Positions 1 to 7,104 of a stretch of DNA of 64,000 nt are shown here, one piece after another. Source of the DNA: an alpha proteobacterium L41A. Its GTDB lineage: Bacteria > Pseudomonadota > Alphaproteobacteria > Caulobacterales > Caulobacteraceae. The DNA lies in contig AMYY01000013.1 of assembly GCA_000335735.1 (NCBI GenBank), positions 18,422 through 82,421 on the forward strand. Reading direction: 5' to 3'. Numbering within the stretch: the stretch's first letter is position 1; each line of letters opens with the position of its first letter. The translations under genes were made by a program, and so were the position numbers. The notes below the pieces were generated by a model, which had not been told where the DNA came from, searched no databases, and saw only the letters and a list, made by a program, of their open reading frames with translations.

Positions 1-1
1 G

Positions 2-745
2 AAGCGCGAGGCGGTGGCCCAAGGTTTGATCGGCGAGGACGAGACGCTGGATACGACCTCGGATCTTTTCCGCCGGGTGCTGGACGAGGTGATCGACCAA
101 AAGCTGCTGGCCGGAGAGGCGCAGCGGCGTCGACTGGACTCCTCGCCTCTGGCGCAGCGGCGTCTGGAAGCGACGCGCGAGCGCATCCTGGGCGACATGC
201 TGGTCGAGAGCGTGGTCAACAAGGCCGTCTCGGACCAGGCGGTGCAGACCCTTTATAATGAGCAGCTGCGGCTGGCGAAGACCTCGGAAGAGATCCGCGT
301 GCGGCTGATACTGTCGCGCACCAAGCCCGAGGCGGACGCCGTGATCGGCATTCTGGGGCAGGGCGCCGGGTTCGAAGCCGTGGCGGCGGAGCGGTCGATC
401 GACGAGGCCACGCGGTTTTCCGGCGGCGACCTGGGCTATTCGACACTGGACGTGATGCCCAAGGCCTATGCCGACGCGCTGCGCGACAAGCCGGCCGGCT
501 CGACCGTCGGGCCGTTCCAGACCGAGGGCGGGTGGGCGGTATTGAGGGTCGAGGACCGACGCAAGGAAAACCCGCCGACGCTGGAACAGGCCCGACCGCA
601 GATCGTGCGCTATCTGACCTATGAGGGCGTTCGGCAACTGCTGGAACAGCTGCGCGGCAAGGCCAATGTGGATGTGCGCCTGCCCGCACAGACGCCGCCC
701 GCATCGCCCGTTCCTTCCGCCCCTTCCGCTCCTCCGGGCGCCTGA
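2..745 (+). CDS. Parvulin-type peptidylprolyl isomerase, 5' end cut by window edge
   Basis: The frame is open from base 2, so the N-terminus lies outside the window. The visible 247 residues contain an N-terminal helical region typical of SurA/PrsA chaperones. A parvulin (PpiC) core follows, running roughly from 'RLILSRTK' to 'WAVLRVEDRR', including the FSGGDLGY and 'GPFQTEGGWAVLRV' segments that mark the rotamase fold. The last 20 or so residues are a Pro/Ala/Ser tail. Parvulins of this kind act in the periplasm on outer-membrane protein folding, but a signal peptide cannot be checked here. The stop codon at 743-745 is one base from the argJ start, so the two are probably cotranscribed. The family call is firm; the specific chaperone identity is not. 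Confidence 0.85.
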   Translation, partial: KREAVAQGLIGEDETLDTTSDLFRRVLDEVIDQKLLAGEAQRRRLDSSPLAQRRLEATRERILGDMLVESVVNKAVSDQAVQTLYNEQLRLAKTSEEIRVRLILSRTKPEADAVIGILGQGAGFEAVAAERSIDEATRFSGGDLGYSTLDVMPKAYADALRDKPAGSTVGPFQTEGGWAVLRVEDRRKENPPTLEQARPQIVRYLTYEGVRQLLEQLRGKANVDVRLPAQTPPASPVPSAPSAPPGA

Positions 746-746
746 C

Positions 747-2141
747 ATGACCAAGCCTCCCTCCACGACCGGCCAGAAGATCGAGCATGCGTTCGAAAAG
801 GCGCTGGACCCATTCGCCACGGCGCTGAAGCGCGCCACCCGCACGCCGGGATCGGATGCCGCCCCGGCCGCCGCGCCTGCGCCGGCCGCCGCCGGCAAGC
901 CCGGCCTGGCCATCTCGCCCCTGGCCGTGCCGTTTCCGACCATCCCGCCGATCGGCGGGGTCGAGATCGCGACCGCGCGCGCCGGCTTCTACAAGCATGA
1001 GCGCGACGACCTGGTGGTGTTCCGGTTCGCGCGGGGGACCAGCTGCGCCGGGGTGTTCACCCGCCACAAGATCGGCTCGGCGCCCGTCGATTGGTGCAAG
1101 AAGCATCTGGCCGGAGCCGACGGCGGCAAGGATGTGCGCGCCCTGGTGATCAACGCCGGATGCGCCAACGCCTTCACCGGCAAGGCCGGCGCCGACGCCG
1201 CGCGGCGCACGGCTTCGGAGGTCGCCAAACGGTTCGGCTGTCGCCAGCGCGACGTCATGCTGGCCTCGACCGGGGTGATCGGCGTGGTGCTGGACGACAA
1301 GAAGATCGTCGCCAAACTGCCCGAAATCGAGAACGGGCTGGAGGCGGACGCCTGGGCCCGGGCGGGTCGCGGCATCATGACCACCGACACCTTCCCCAAG
1401 GGCTCTTACGCCGAGGCCGAGATCGAGGGCTACAAGGTCCGGATCGCCGGCATCGCCAAGGGATCGGGCATGATCGCGCCGGACATGGCGACCATGCTGG
1501 CCTTCATCGTCACCGATGCGGACATCCATCCGAACGTGCTGCAGGCGCTGTTGGGCCTGCACGTGCGCACCACCTTCAACAGCGTGACGGTGGACGGCGA
1601 CACCTCGACCAACGACACGGCCCTGCTGTTCGCCACCGGGACCTCGGGCGCACCGCGCATCGGGCGGGTCGGGGATCGCCGGCTGAAGAGCTTCTCGGCC
1701 GCGCTGGACAAGGTGATGCTGGACCTGGCGCACCAGTTGGTGCGCGATGGCGAAGGCGCGACCAAGTTCGTCAAGGTGACGGTGGACGGGGCCGCCTCGC
1801 CCGCATCCGCCCGCAAACTGGCCAAGTCCATCGCCGACAGCCCCCTGGTCAAGACCGCGATCGCCGGTCAGGACGCCAACTGGGGCCGGGTCGTCATGGC
1901 GGTGGGCAAGACCGAGGAACCGGTCGACCGCGACCGCCTGGCCATAAAGTTCGGCCCGCACCAGGCCGCCGTCGACGGCGCCCCGTCCCCGACCTACGAC
2001 GAGGCCAAGATGACCGCCTATATGAAGAACCCCGAGATTGATATCACCGTCGACGTGGGTTCGGGCCGGGCGTCGGCGACCGTGTGGACCTGCGATCTGA
2101 CCAAGGGCTACATCGAGATCAACGGCGATTATCGCTCGTGA
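747..2141 (+). CDS. argJ: Bifunctional glutamate N-acetyltransferase / amino-acid N-acetyltransferase ArgJ
   Basis: ArgJ transfers acetyl from N-acetylornithine to glutamate in the cyclic arginine pathway. It is made as a proenzyme that cleaves itself before a threonine nucleophile. The 464-residue product shows this site as 'KGSGMIAPDMATMLAF', with the Ala-Thr bond at residues 248-249. Other family signatures are 'INAGCANAFTG', 'TTDTFPKGS' and the C-terminal 'GQDANWGRV'. The first 50 residues or so are a Pro/Ala-rich extension ahead of the conserved core ('LAVPFPTIPPIGGVEIAT'), longer than in many homologues. ATG at 747 was chosen because it follows the isomerase stop directly and the extension is in the same frame; an internal start is less likely. 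The mutT start overlaps its stop. Confidence 0.95.
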   Translation: MTKPPSTTGQKIEHAFEKALDPFATALKRATRTPGSDAAPAAAPAPAAAGKPGLAISPLAVPFPTIPPIGGVEIATARAGFYKHERDDLVVFRFARGTSCAGVFTRHKIGSAPVDWCKKHLAGADGGKDVRALVINAGCANAFTGKAGADAARRTASEVAKRFGCRQRDVMLASTGVIGVVLDDKKIVAKLPEIENGLEADAWARAGRGIMTTDTFPKGSYAEAEIEGYKVRIAGIAKGSGMIAPDMATMLAFIVTDADIHPNVLQALLGLHVRTTFNSVTVDGDTSTNDTALLFATGTSGAPRIGRVGDRRLKSFSAALDKVMLDLAHQLVRDGEGATKFVKVTVDGAASPASARKLAKSIADSPLVKTAIAGQDANWGRVVMAVGKTEEPVDRDRLAIKFGPHQAAVDGAPSPTYDEAKMTAYMKNPEIDITVDVGSGRASATVWTCDLTKGYIEINGDYRS

Positions 2142-2551
2142 GCGCTGCGTCGCTTCCGACTGTGCTGGTCGTCGCCGTCGCCCTGATCGATGTGGATGGG
2201 CGGGTGCTGATCGCCAAGCGTCCGGAAGGCAAGAAGCTGGCCGGGCTGTGGGAGTTTCCGGGCGGCAAGGTCGAGCCCGGAGAGCGGCCTGAACAGGCGC
2301 TGACCCGCGAGCTGAAGGAAGAGCTGGGCATCGACGTCAGCGAAAACTGTCTGTCGCCGTTCGTTTTCGCCAGTCACGCTTACGATTCGTTTCACCTGTT
2401 GATGCCATTGTATCTGTGCCGACGGTGGGACGGCGTGGTCACGGCGCGTGAACATGACGGCCTGGCCTGGGTGAAGCCGAGCAAGCTTTCGGACTATCCC
2501 ATGCCCTCGGCGGACGAACCTCTGGTCGCTTGGTTGCGCGACCTGCTCTGA
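2138..2551 (+). CDS. mutT: MutT-type Nudix hydrolase (8-oxo-dGTP diphosphatase)
   Basis: This 137-residue protein carries a complete Nudix box, 'GGKVEPGERPEQALTREL' followed by KEELGI (GX5EX7REUXEEXGU), around residues 37-60. It also has the 'KRPEGKKLAGLWEFPGGK' approach typical of MutT. MutT removes oxidised guanine nucleotides from the pool and so prevents A:T to C:G mutations. The start is taken as GTG at 2138, which overlaps the argJ stop TGA as GTGA, the usual sign of translational coupling. A longer upstream frame exists but would lie inside argJ and adds no conserved sequence. Length fits the bacterial MutT family. Confidence 0.9.
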   Translation: MSAASLPTVLVVAVALIDVDGRVLIAKRPEGKKLAGLWEFPGGKVEPGERPEQALTRELKEELGIDVSENCLSPFVFASHAYDSFHLLMPLYLCRRWDGVVTAREHDGLAWVKPSKLSDYPMPSADEPLVAWLRDLL

Positions 2552-2576
2552 CCACCGCCGACCAGGGAGGCCGGCC

Positions 2577-2768
2577 ATGCGACGTCTTATCGGCCGGTTC
2601 CTGCGCAACGAGAGCGGGGCCACAGCCATCGAATACGGACTGATCTGCGCCTTGATCTTCCTGGCGATCGTGACCTCGGTCAGCGCCCTGGCGAACACGC
2701 AGAACGGCGGCCTGGCCGTAACGGTGGAGCGGCTGACCACTGCCATGAAGGCCGTCGTCGGCAACTAG
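2577..2768 (+). CDS. Flp/Fap-type pilin subunit
   Basis: A 63-residue type IVb pilin precursor. It has a basic leader (MRRLIGRFLRNESG), a prepilin-peptidase site Gly14/Ala15, and the mature start ATAIEYGLI with Glu at mature position 5. A single hydrophobic helix ('LICALIFLAIVTSV') follows. Flp pilins form Tad pili used for surface attachment. The gene stands alone, with no tad/cpa assembly genes in the window, so it is probably an extra pilin or Flp-like protein rather than the major pilA. A purine-rich stretch with 'agggagg' lies just upstream of ATG 2577. Its stop codon overlaps the convergent methyltransferase stop in a shared CTAG. Confidence 0.85.
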   Translation: MRRLIGRFLRNESGATAIEYGLICALIFLAIVTSVSALANTQNGGLAVTVERLTTAMKAVVGN

Positions 2769-3667
2769 TCCGGCTCGTCGCCCGTCATTTCCTTGACGCC
2801 CAGCGCATCGGCCAGCCGCGTCTTGGCCGAGCCGCGCGGCAGAGGCTTCTGCTGGCTGTCGTGGGGTTTCCAGCCGGCCAGATGAATGATCTCGAACGTC
2901 GCCGGTATGCGGCCGTCGTCGAGACCGTATCGCTCGGCATAGAGGGCGGCGGCGCGCGCCACGATGCGGCGGCTCAGCGGCCGAACGGGTCCGTGCAGGA
3001 CATTGGTCTCGCCCATGGCGCGCAGGTCGCGGATCAGGGCGAACAGGTCGGCGTATCGGACGGTGAATCGATCCACGTCCGACACCGGCAGGGCGAACCC
3101 GGCGCGCTGTAGCAGGGCCGCGCCGTCATAGCCGTCAGCGAAGGGCGAGACGCGCGCCTGGGCGCCGCCGCGCTCCTGCAGTTCGACCTCGGTCAGGACG
3201 GCGCGTAGCTCTTTCAGCGTGCCCGCGCCGAACAGCGTGCCGATGAACAGGCCATCCGGTTTCAACGCGCGCCGGATCTGGGCCAAGGCGCCAGGCAGGT
3301 CATTGGCCCAGTGAAGGGTCAAAAGGGAGACGATCAGATCGGTCGAGGCGTCGGCCAGCGGCAGTGCGTCCGCACCCGGTGCTGCGCGCCGGGCCAGAGA
3401 GACGGGCGTCTGGATGGGACCGATGCGTCCGGCGGCGTCGCTGGACCGGACCGCCGCATCGAACACGCCTGGATGAGCGGACAGATCGACCGCAACGGGA
3501 AAATCGCGCAGTATGGCTTCCAGGCTCTCGGCGGCGTTGGCGGCGGCGCGGGCGTGCAGGAAGTCGGCCTGGGGGAACCGGGCGGCGGATCGCGCCAGCC
3601 GCGCCTGACGTCGCACGGCGTCGAAGATGCGCGGGGGGCCTTCGGAAAGGGATTGGGGGGCGGTCAT
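2765..3667 (-). CDS. Class I SAM-dependent methyltransferase, NDUFAF5/BioC-like
   Basis: A 300-residue methyltransferase. The N-terminus 'PPRIFDAVRRQARLARSA' and the core 'LADASTDLIVSLLTLHWANDLPGAL' with 'RALKPDGLFIGTLFG' match the alphaproteobacterial and mitochondrial NDUFAF5 group, related to BioC. Mitochondrial NDUFAF5 hydroxylates an arginine of complex I. The substrate of the bacterial protein is uncertain and I do not assign one. ATG at 3667 overlaps the divergent comF start (shared CATG), so each promoter must lie inside the opposite gene unless one start is further in. No good alternative Met is seen near the N-terminus. The stop overlaps that of the pilin gene. Confidence 0.8.
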   Translation of the reverse strand: MTAPQSLSEGPPRIFDAVRRQARLARSAARFPQADFLHARAAANAAESLEAILRDFPVAVDLSAHPGVFDAAVRSSDAAGRIGPIQTPVSLARRAAPGADALPLADASTDLIVSLLTLHWANDLPGALAQIRRALKPDGLFIGTLFGAGTLKELRAVLTEVELQERGGAQARVSPFADGYDGAALLQRAGFALPVSDVDRFTVRYADLFALIRDLRAMGETNVLHGPVRPLSRRIVARAAALYAERYGLDDGRIPATFEIIHLAGWKPHDSQQKPLPRGSAKTRLADALGVKEMTGDEPD

Positions 3668-4460
3668 GGACGCAAAGGATGGGGGCTGGCGACGCGCCTG
3701 GGAAGGGGCAGGCCGTCACTTGCGCGGAGCCGGGCGGGGACTGGCAGACCTGATCCTGCCGCCGATGGCGCACGACAGCCGAGAGGCGACGGCGGCGGCT
3801 GGCCTGACGCCCGACGCCTGGAGCCGGATCAAATTTCTAGAGGCGCCGGTCTGCGACGGCTGCGGGGCGGCCTTCGACTTTGAAGGCGGCGCCTTCGCCG
3901 AGGATCGCTGCGCCGCCTGTATCGCCAAGCCCTATGCCTTTGAGAGGGCGCGCGCGGCTTGCCTGTATGACGAGGCGTCGCGCAGTCTGATCCTGAGGTT
4001 CAAGCACGGGGACCAGCAACAGTTCGCGCCCCTGTTCGCGCGTTGGATCGGACGCGCCGCCGCCGATCTGGTCGAAGACGCGGACGTGATCCTGCCCGTG
4101 CCGCTGCATCGGTTTCGCCTGTTGTCGCGGCGTTTCAATCAGGCGGCCGAGATCGCCCGGCCGCTGGCCCGGCTCGCCGGCCGCGACTATTTGCCCGACG
4201 CGCTGGTCCGCACGAGCCACACGACCAGCCAGGGCGGCAAGAGCCAGCGCGGGCGGCGGCTGAACGTCAAGAAGGCCTTCGCTGTGACCGAGGCGGGCCG
4301 GCGTCGGATCCGGGGACGACGCATCCTTCTGATCGACGATGTGTTGACCACGGGCGCGACCGGAGAGGCCTGCGCGCGCGCCCTGATCAACGCCGGAGCG
4401 CGCGCCGTGGATCTCGCCGTCATCGCGCGGGTGCGAAACGCCCGTGAACTGACTATGTGA
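3666..4460 (+). CDS. ComF family phosphoribosyltransferase-like protein
   Basis: A 264-residue ComF-type protein. A Cys-rich zinc-finger-like segment ('CDGCG', then 'CAACIAKPYAFERARAAC') is followed by a phosphoribosyltransferase domain. The PRPP motif is 'RRILLIDDVLTTGATGEACA' near residues 219-238, and 'ILPVPLHRFRLLSRRFNQA' is the conserved ComF block. In naturally competent bacteria ComF helps DNA uptake or processing, but in most proteobacteria its role is undefined. ATG 3666 is preferred; a frame extension to 3627 would lie within the divergent methyltransferase. Transcription ends at a large GC-rich inverted repeat before grxC. Confidence 0.85.
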   Translation: MDAKDGGWRRAWEGAGRHLRGAGRGLADLILPPMAHDSREATAAAGLTPDAWSRIKFLEAPVCDGCGAAFDFEGGAFAEDRCAACIAKPYAFERARAACLYDEASRSLILRFKHGDQQQFAPLFARWIGRAAADLVEDADVILPVPLHRFRLLSRRFNQAAEIARPLARLAGRDYLPDALVRTSHTTSQGGKSQRGRRLNVKKAFAVTEAGRRRIRGRRILLIDDVLTTGATGEACARALINAGARAVDLAVIARVRNARELTM

Positions 4461-4462
4461 AG

Positions 4463-4508
4463 AGCGCCCTATCGCTCGCCGCGCGGCGGCTCGCTGCGTG
4501 AGGGCGCT
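4463..4508 (+). terminator. GC-rich inverted repeat after comF, terminator-like
   Basis: Perfect 8-base arms AGCGCCCT (4463-4470) and AGGGCGCT (4501-4508) enclose a second self-complementary core, GCCGCGCGGC. The element begins just after the comF stop. There is no U-run, so it may be a weak or Rho-assisted terminator. The following 'attctatatt' could hold a -10 for grxC. Confidence 0.4.
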
Positions 4509-4531
4509 GGATTCTATATTGGAGACCTGAT

Positions 4532-4789
4532 TTGGCCGACGTCGTCATCTACACCAAGCCTGGCTGCCCCTACTGCTTCAGCGCCATGTCGCTGCTGAAG
4601 AAAAAGGGTGTGGACTATACCGAGATCGTCGCGTCCAACGATCCCGACAAGAAGGCCGAGATGGTCGAGAAGTCGGGCGGCCGCATGACCTTCCCGCAGA
4701 TCTTCATCGACGGCCGGCACGTCGGCGGTTCCGACGACATCCACGCGCTGGATCGCGACGGCAAGCTGGACGGACTTCTGGCCGCCTGA
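4532..4789 (+). CDS. grxC: Glutaredoxin 3
   Basis: An 85-residue dithiol glutaredoxin with active site CPYC at residues 12-15, the cis-proline motif 'MTFPQIFIDG' and the glutathione-binding 'HVGGSDD'. It uses glutathione to reduce disulfides in the cytoplasm. The start is TTG at 4532, because GGAG lies at 4521-4524 at proper spacing and no ATG is available before the conserved 'VVIYTKPGC'. It heads a compact run with the nitrilase-type hydrolase (4-base gap), the DUF1178 protein and a GNAT acetyltransferase. Confidence 0.93.
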   Translation: MADVVIYTKPGCPYCFSAMSLLKKKGVDYTEIVASNDPDKKAEMVEKSGGRMTFPQIFIDGRHVGGSDDIHALDRDGKLDGLLAA

Positions 4790-4792
4790 TCC

Positions 4793-5632
4793 ATGAGCAG
4801 CGGGCTCGACATCGCCCTGATCCAGACGCGCACGCCGGCGACGGCGCGAGCGGCGCTGGCCCATGTCGAGCCCCTGATCCGCGAGGCGGCGTCGGGCGGG
4901 GCGAAGTTCGTCCTGACGCCCGAGGGGACCAATGTCCTGGAGCAGCGCCGGGCCCAGCGCGATGTGGCGATTACGACCGAGGACGAGGACGTCGCCGTTG
5001 TGGGCCTGCGTCATCTGGCGGCAGAACTGGGCGTTTGGCTGCTGATCGGTTCGGCCATCGTCCGGTCTGGCCAGACGGGAGACGGCCGCGCCGCCAATCG
5101 GTCGCTGCTGATCGATGCGTCGGGCGGGATCGTGGCCCGATACGACAAGCTGCATGTCTTCGACGTGAACCTGCCCAATGGCGAGACCTATCGCGAAAGC
5201 GCGACGGTGAGGCCCGGCGACGGGGCGGCGGTGGCGGATACGCCCTGGGGCCGTCTGGGTTTGACCATCTGCTACGACATCCGCTTTCCCCACCTGCATC
5301 GCCAGCTGGCCAAGGCGGGGGCGTCGATGATCGCGATACCGGCCGCCTTCACCGCCCCGACCGGAGAGGCGCATTGGGAAACCCTGTTGCGCGCCCGCGC
5401 CATCGAGACGGGGGCGTTCGTCCTGGCGCCGGCGCAGGGCGGACTGCACGAGGAGGGTCGCCGCACCTGGGGGCGATCCACCGTCGTCGGTCCGTGGGGC
5501 GAGATCATCGCCAAGGCGGATCACGACGAGCCTTGCATCGTGCGTGCGAAACTGGACATGGAGGCCGTGGCCAGGGCGCGCGCCGCCGTGCCCAGCCTGA
5601 CCCACGATCGCGATTTCCTGCCTGCCGTTTGA
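4793..5632 (+). CDS. Carbon-nitrogen hydrolase, Nit family (deaminated glutathione amidase-like)
   Basis: A 279-residue nitrilase-superfamily enzyme with the complete catalytic triad: Glu44 in 'LTPEGTN', Lys119 in 'YDKLHVFDV' and Cys160 in 'LTICYDIRFP'. The KLHVFDV and CYDIRFP signatures match the NIT1/Nit subgroup, which hydrolyses deaminated glutathione as a metabolite-repair step. Its position directly after a glutaredoxin fits a glutathione-related role, though this is inference. ATG 4793 follows the grxC stop by three bases. Length is normal for the family. Confidence 0.88.
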   Translation: MSSGLDIALIQTRTPATARAALAHVEPLIREAASGGAKFVLTPEGTNVLEQRRAQRDVAITTEDEDVAVVGLRHLAAELGVWLLIGSAIVRSGQTGDGRAANRSLLIDASGGIVARYDKLHVFDVNLPNGETYRESATVRPGDGAAVADTPWGRLGLTICYDIRFPHLHRQLAKAGASMIAIPAAFTAPTGEAHWETLLRARAIETGAFVLAPAQGGLHEEGRRTWGRSTVVGPWGEIIAKADHDEPCIVRAKLDMEAVARARAAVPSLTHDRDFLPAV

Positions 5633-5638
5633 CGCCCC

Positions 5639-6073
5639 ATGATCCGCTACGCCCTGAAATGCGACCAGGCCCACGCCTTCGAAGCCTGGTTCGGCTCCTC
5701 GACCGACTATGACGATCAGGCGGCGCGGGGGCTGGTGGAATGTCCGTTCTGCGGGTCGCACGCGGTGGAAAAGGCGATCATGGCCCCGGCCGTCAGCGGC
5801 GCCCGCAAGGCCGATCCCGTCTCTGACGTCGCCGCCAAGATGCAGACGATGATGATGGCCGCCGCCCACGAGGTTCGCGCCCATGTCGAGGCCAACTTCG
5901 ACTATGTCGGCGACGCCTTCGCCCGCGAGGCGCGCGACATCCACGAGGGCCGGTCCGAGAAGCGCGAAATCTATGGCGAGGCCACGCCCGCCGAGGTGAA
6001 GAAGCTGAAGGACGACGGGGTGCCGGTCTCGGCCTTGCCGGCTGCGCCCGTCGATCCGGCCAAGGTGAACTGA
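5639..6073 (+). CDS. DUF1178 family protein
   Basis: A 144-residue protein beginning 'MIRYALKCDQAHAFEAWFGSS', with a CPFCG-type metal-binding pair at residues 35-38. This is the hallmark of the alphaproteobacterial DUF1178 family, whose function is unknown. The N-terminus resembles small zinc-ribbon regulators (CxxxH then CxxC). The C-terminal half is helical and charged, ending in a Pro/Ala-rich stretch. It lies 6 bases after the nitrilase-like gene and overlaps the next gene by one base, so it belongs to the same operon. Confidence 0.85.
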   Translation: MIRYALKCDQAHAFEAWFGSSTDYDDQAARGLVECPFCGSHAVEKAIMAPAVSGARKADPVSDVAAKMQTMMMAAAHEVRAHVEANFDYVGDAFAREARDIHEGRSEKREIYGEATPAEVKKLKDDGVPVSALPAAPVDPAKVN

Positions 6074-6570
6074 TGACCCTGCAATGGCGGTCCATGCGGC
6101 CGACGGACATCGATGCGGTGGTGGAGGTGGCGCGGCTGTCGTTTCCCGACCACTTCGAGGATCGCGCCTGTTTCCAGAACCGGCTGGCGCTTTATCCGCG
6201 CGGCTGTTTTGTGCTGGCGGAAGGCGACGGCGCCGCGCGGGGCTATCTGATCGCCTATCCGTGGAAGGCCGAGAGCGCGCCGCCGCTGAACACGGTGATC
6301 GAGGGCCTGCCGGACCAGCCGGACCTGATCTATCTGCACGATCTGGCCCTGCACCCCGAGGCGCGGGGCGGGGGCGTGACCGGCGTCATCGTCGAGCGGC
6401 TGGCCGAACAGGCGGCGGAAGACGGTTGGCCCGCCATCGCCCTGGTCGCGGTCAATGACGCCGTCGGCTTCTGGTCACGACACGGTTTCGTCGAGCAACC
6501 CGCCGAGGCCATGGCGGCCAAGTTGGCCAGCTACGGCGCCGACGCCCGCTATATGCTCCGGCCGCTGTAG
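6073..6570 (+). CDS. GNAT family N-acetyltransferase
   Basis: A 165-residue GNAT protein. Motif A, the acetyl-CoA pyrophosphate loop, appears as 'LHDLALHPEARGGGVTGVIVERL' around residues 93-115. The C-terminal 'VNDAVGFWSRHGFVEQ' is motif B. The substrate cannot be predicted. The start codon overlaps the DUF1178 stop by one base, and the last 22 bases overlap the convergent UrcA-like gene. Confidence 0.85.
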   Translation: MTLQWRSMRPTDIDAVVEVARLSFPDHFEDRACFQNRLALYPRGCFVLAEGDGAARGYLIAYPWKAESAPPLNTVIEGLPDQPDLIYLHDLALHPEARGGGVTGVIVERLAEQAAEDGWPAIALVAVNDAVGFWSRHGFVEQPAEAMAAKLASYGADARYMLRPL

Positions 6571-6878
6571 CGCCGATTGAGCGCGGTCTGTCCGCCCGCG
6601 CGCACGAAATGGATGCGCTGGGGGCGGGGCATGGCGACATAGGCCCGGCGTCTCATTTCACGCTCGCAGACGCTGGCGTCGCCAAGGCTGTCGGGCGTCA
6701 GGACCGCGCGATGGACGGCGCACCAGTCGCGGCTGGCGGCGCGGATGCGGCCGGCCAGGATCATCGCCTCGCCCGGTCGTGCCATGTTCAGCCCCTCGGC
6801 ATCCACATGCATGTCCGGCGCCTGGCCCGCGCCCAAGGCGGCGGCAAGCGCGGCTGCGACCATCAAACCCATCGTCAT
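6549..6878 (-). CDS. UrcA family-like secreted small protein
   Basis: A predicted 109-residue protein with a short signal peptide (MTMGLMVAAALAAALGAGQA). The mature part has paired cysteines in 'RDWCAVHRAVLTPDSLGDASVCEREMRRRAYVAM'. The pattern Arg-Ile-x-x-Ala...Cys followed by Cys-x-x-x-x-x-x-Ala resembles the UrcA family, an abundant alphaproteobacterial secreted family of unknown function. ATG 6878 or the second ATG at 6872 could be the start; GGGGA spacing favours 6872. It converges on the GNAT gene with a 22-base overlap. Confidence 0.6.
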   Translation of the reverse strand: MTMGLMVAAALAAALGAGQAPDMHVDAEGLNMARPGEAMILAGRIRAASRDWCAVHRAVLTPDSLGDASVCEREMRRRAYVAMPRPQRIHFVRAGGQTALNRRYSGRSI

Positions 6879-7104
6879 TTCCCCGTCGGAATGGGCCTGC
6901 GTCAGGCCCGTCGTGGGAAGGAGGCGTCCGTCGGCGGCGTCGGATGCGGCGTCGGGGATGAAATATCGGTAAGGCGGCGATCGGCGCGACGACGCCCGCT
7001 CTGGTCTTTCTGTCCACATGCCTGTAAGAGGCGCGCGCCTCCCGCATGCCTTTTCATGACCAGCGGCCGCCCGTATGCCGGCCGCGCCTTTTCGCGATAC
7101 TCAA

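Noticed and set aside
216..1961. A 581-codon antisense frame over the isomerase and argJ
   Set aside because: It spans two real genes and an intergenic junction and has no recognisable domain.
4514..5944. A 476-codon antisense frame over grxC, the nitrilase and DUF1178 genes
   Set aside because: Shadow frame in high-GC DNA; all three sense genes have intact catalytic or metal motifs.
7028..7041. Perfect palindrome GAGGCGCGCGCCTC before typA
   Set aside because: No spacer for a stable hairpin loop, no U-run and no partner element; GC-rich palindromes of this kind arise by chance in this composition.
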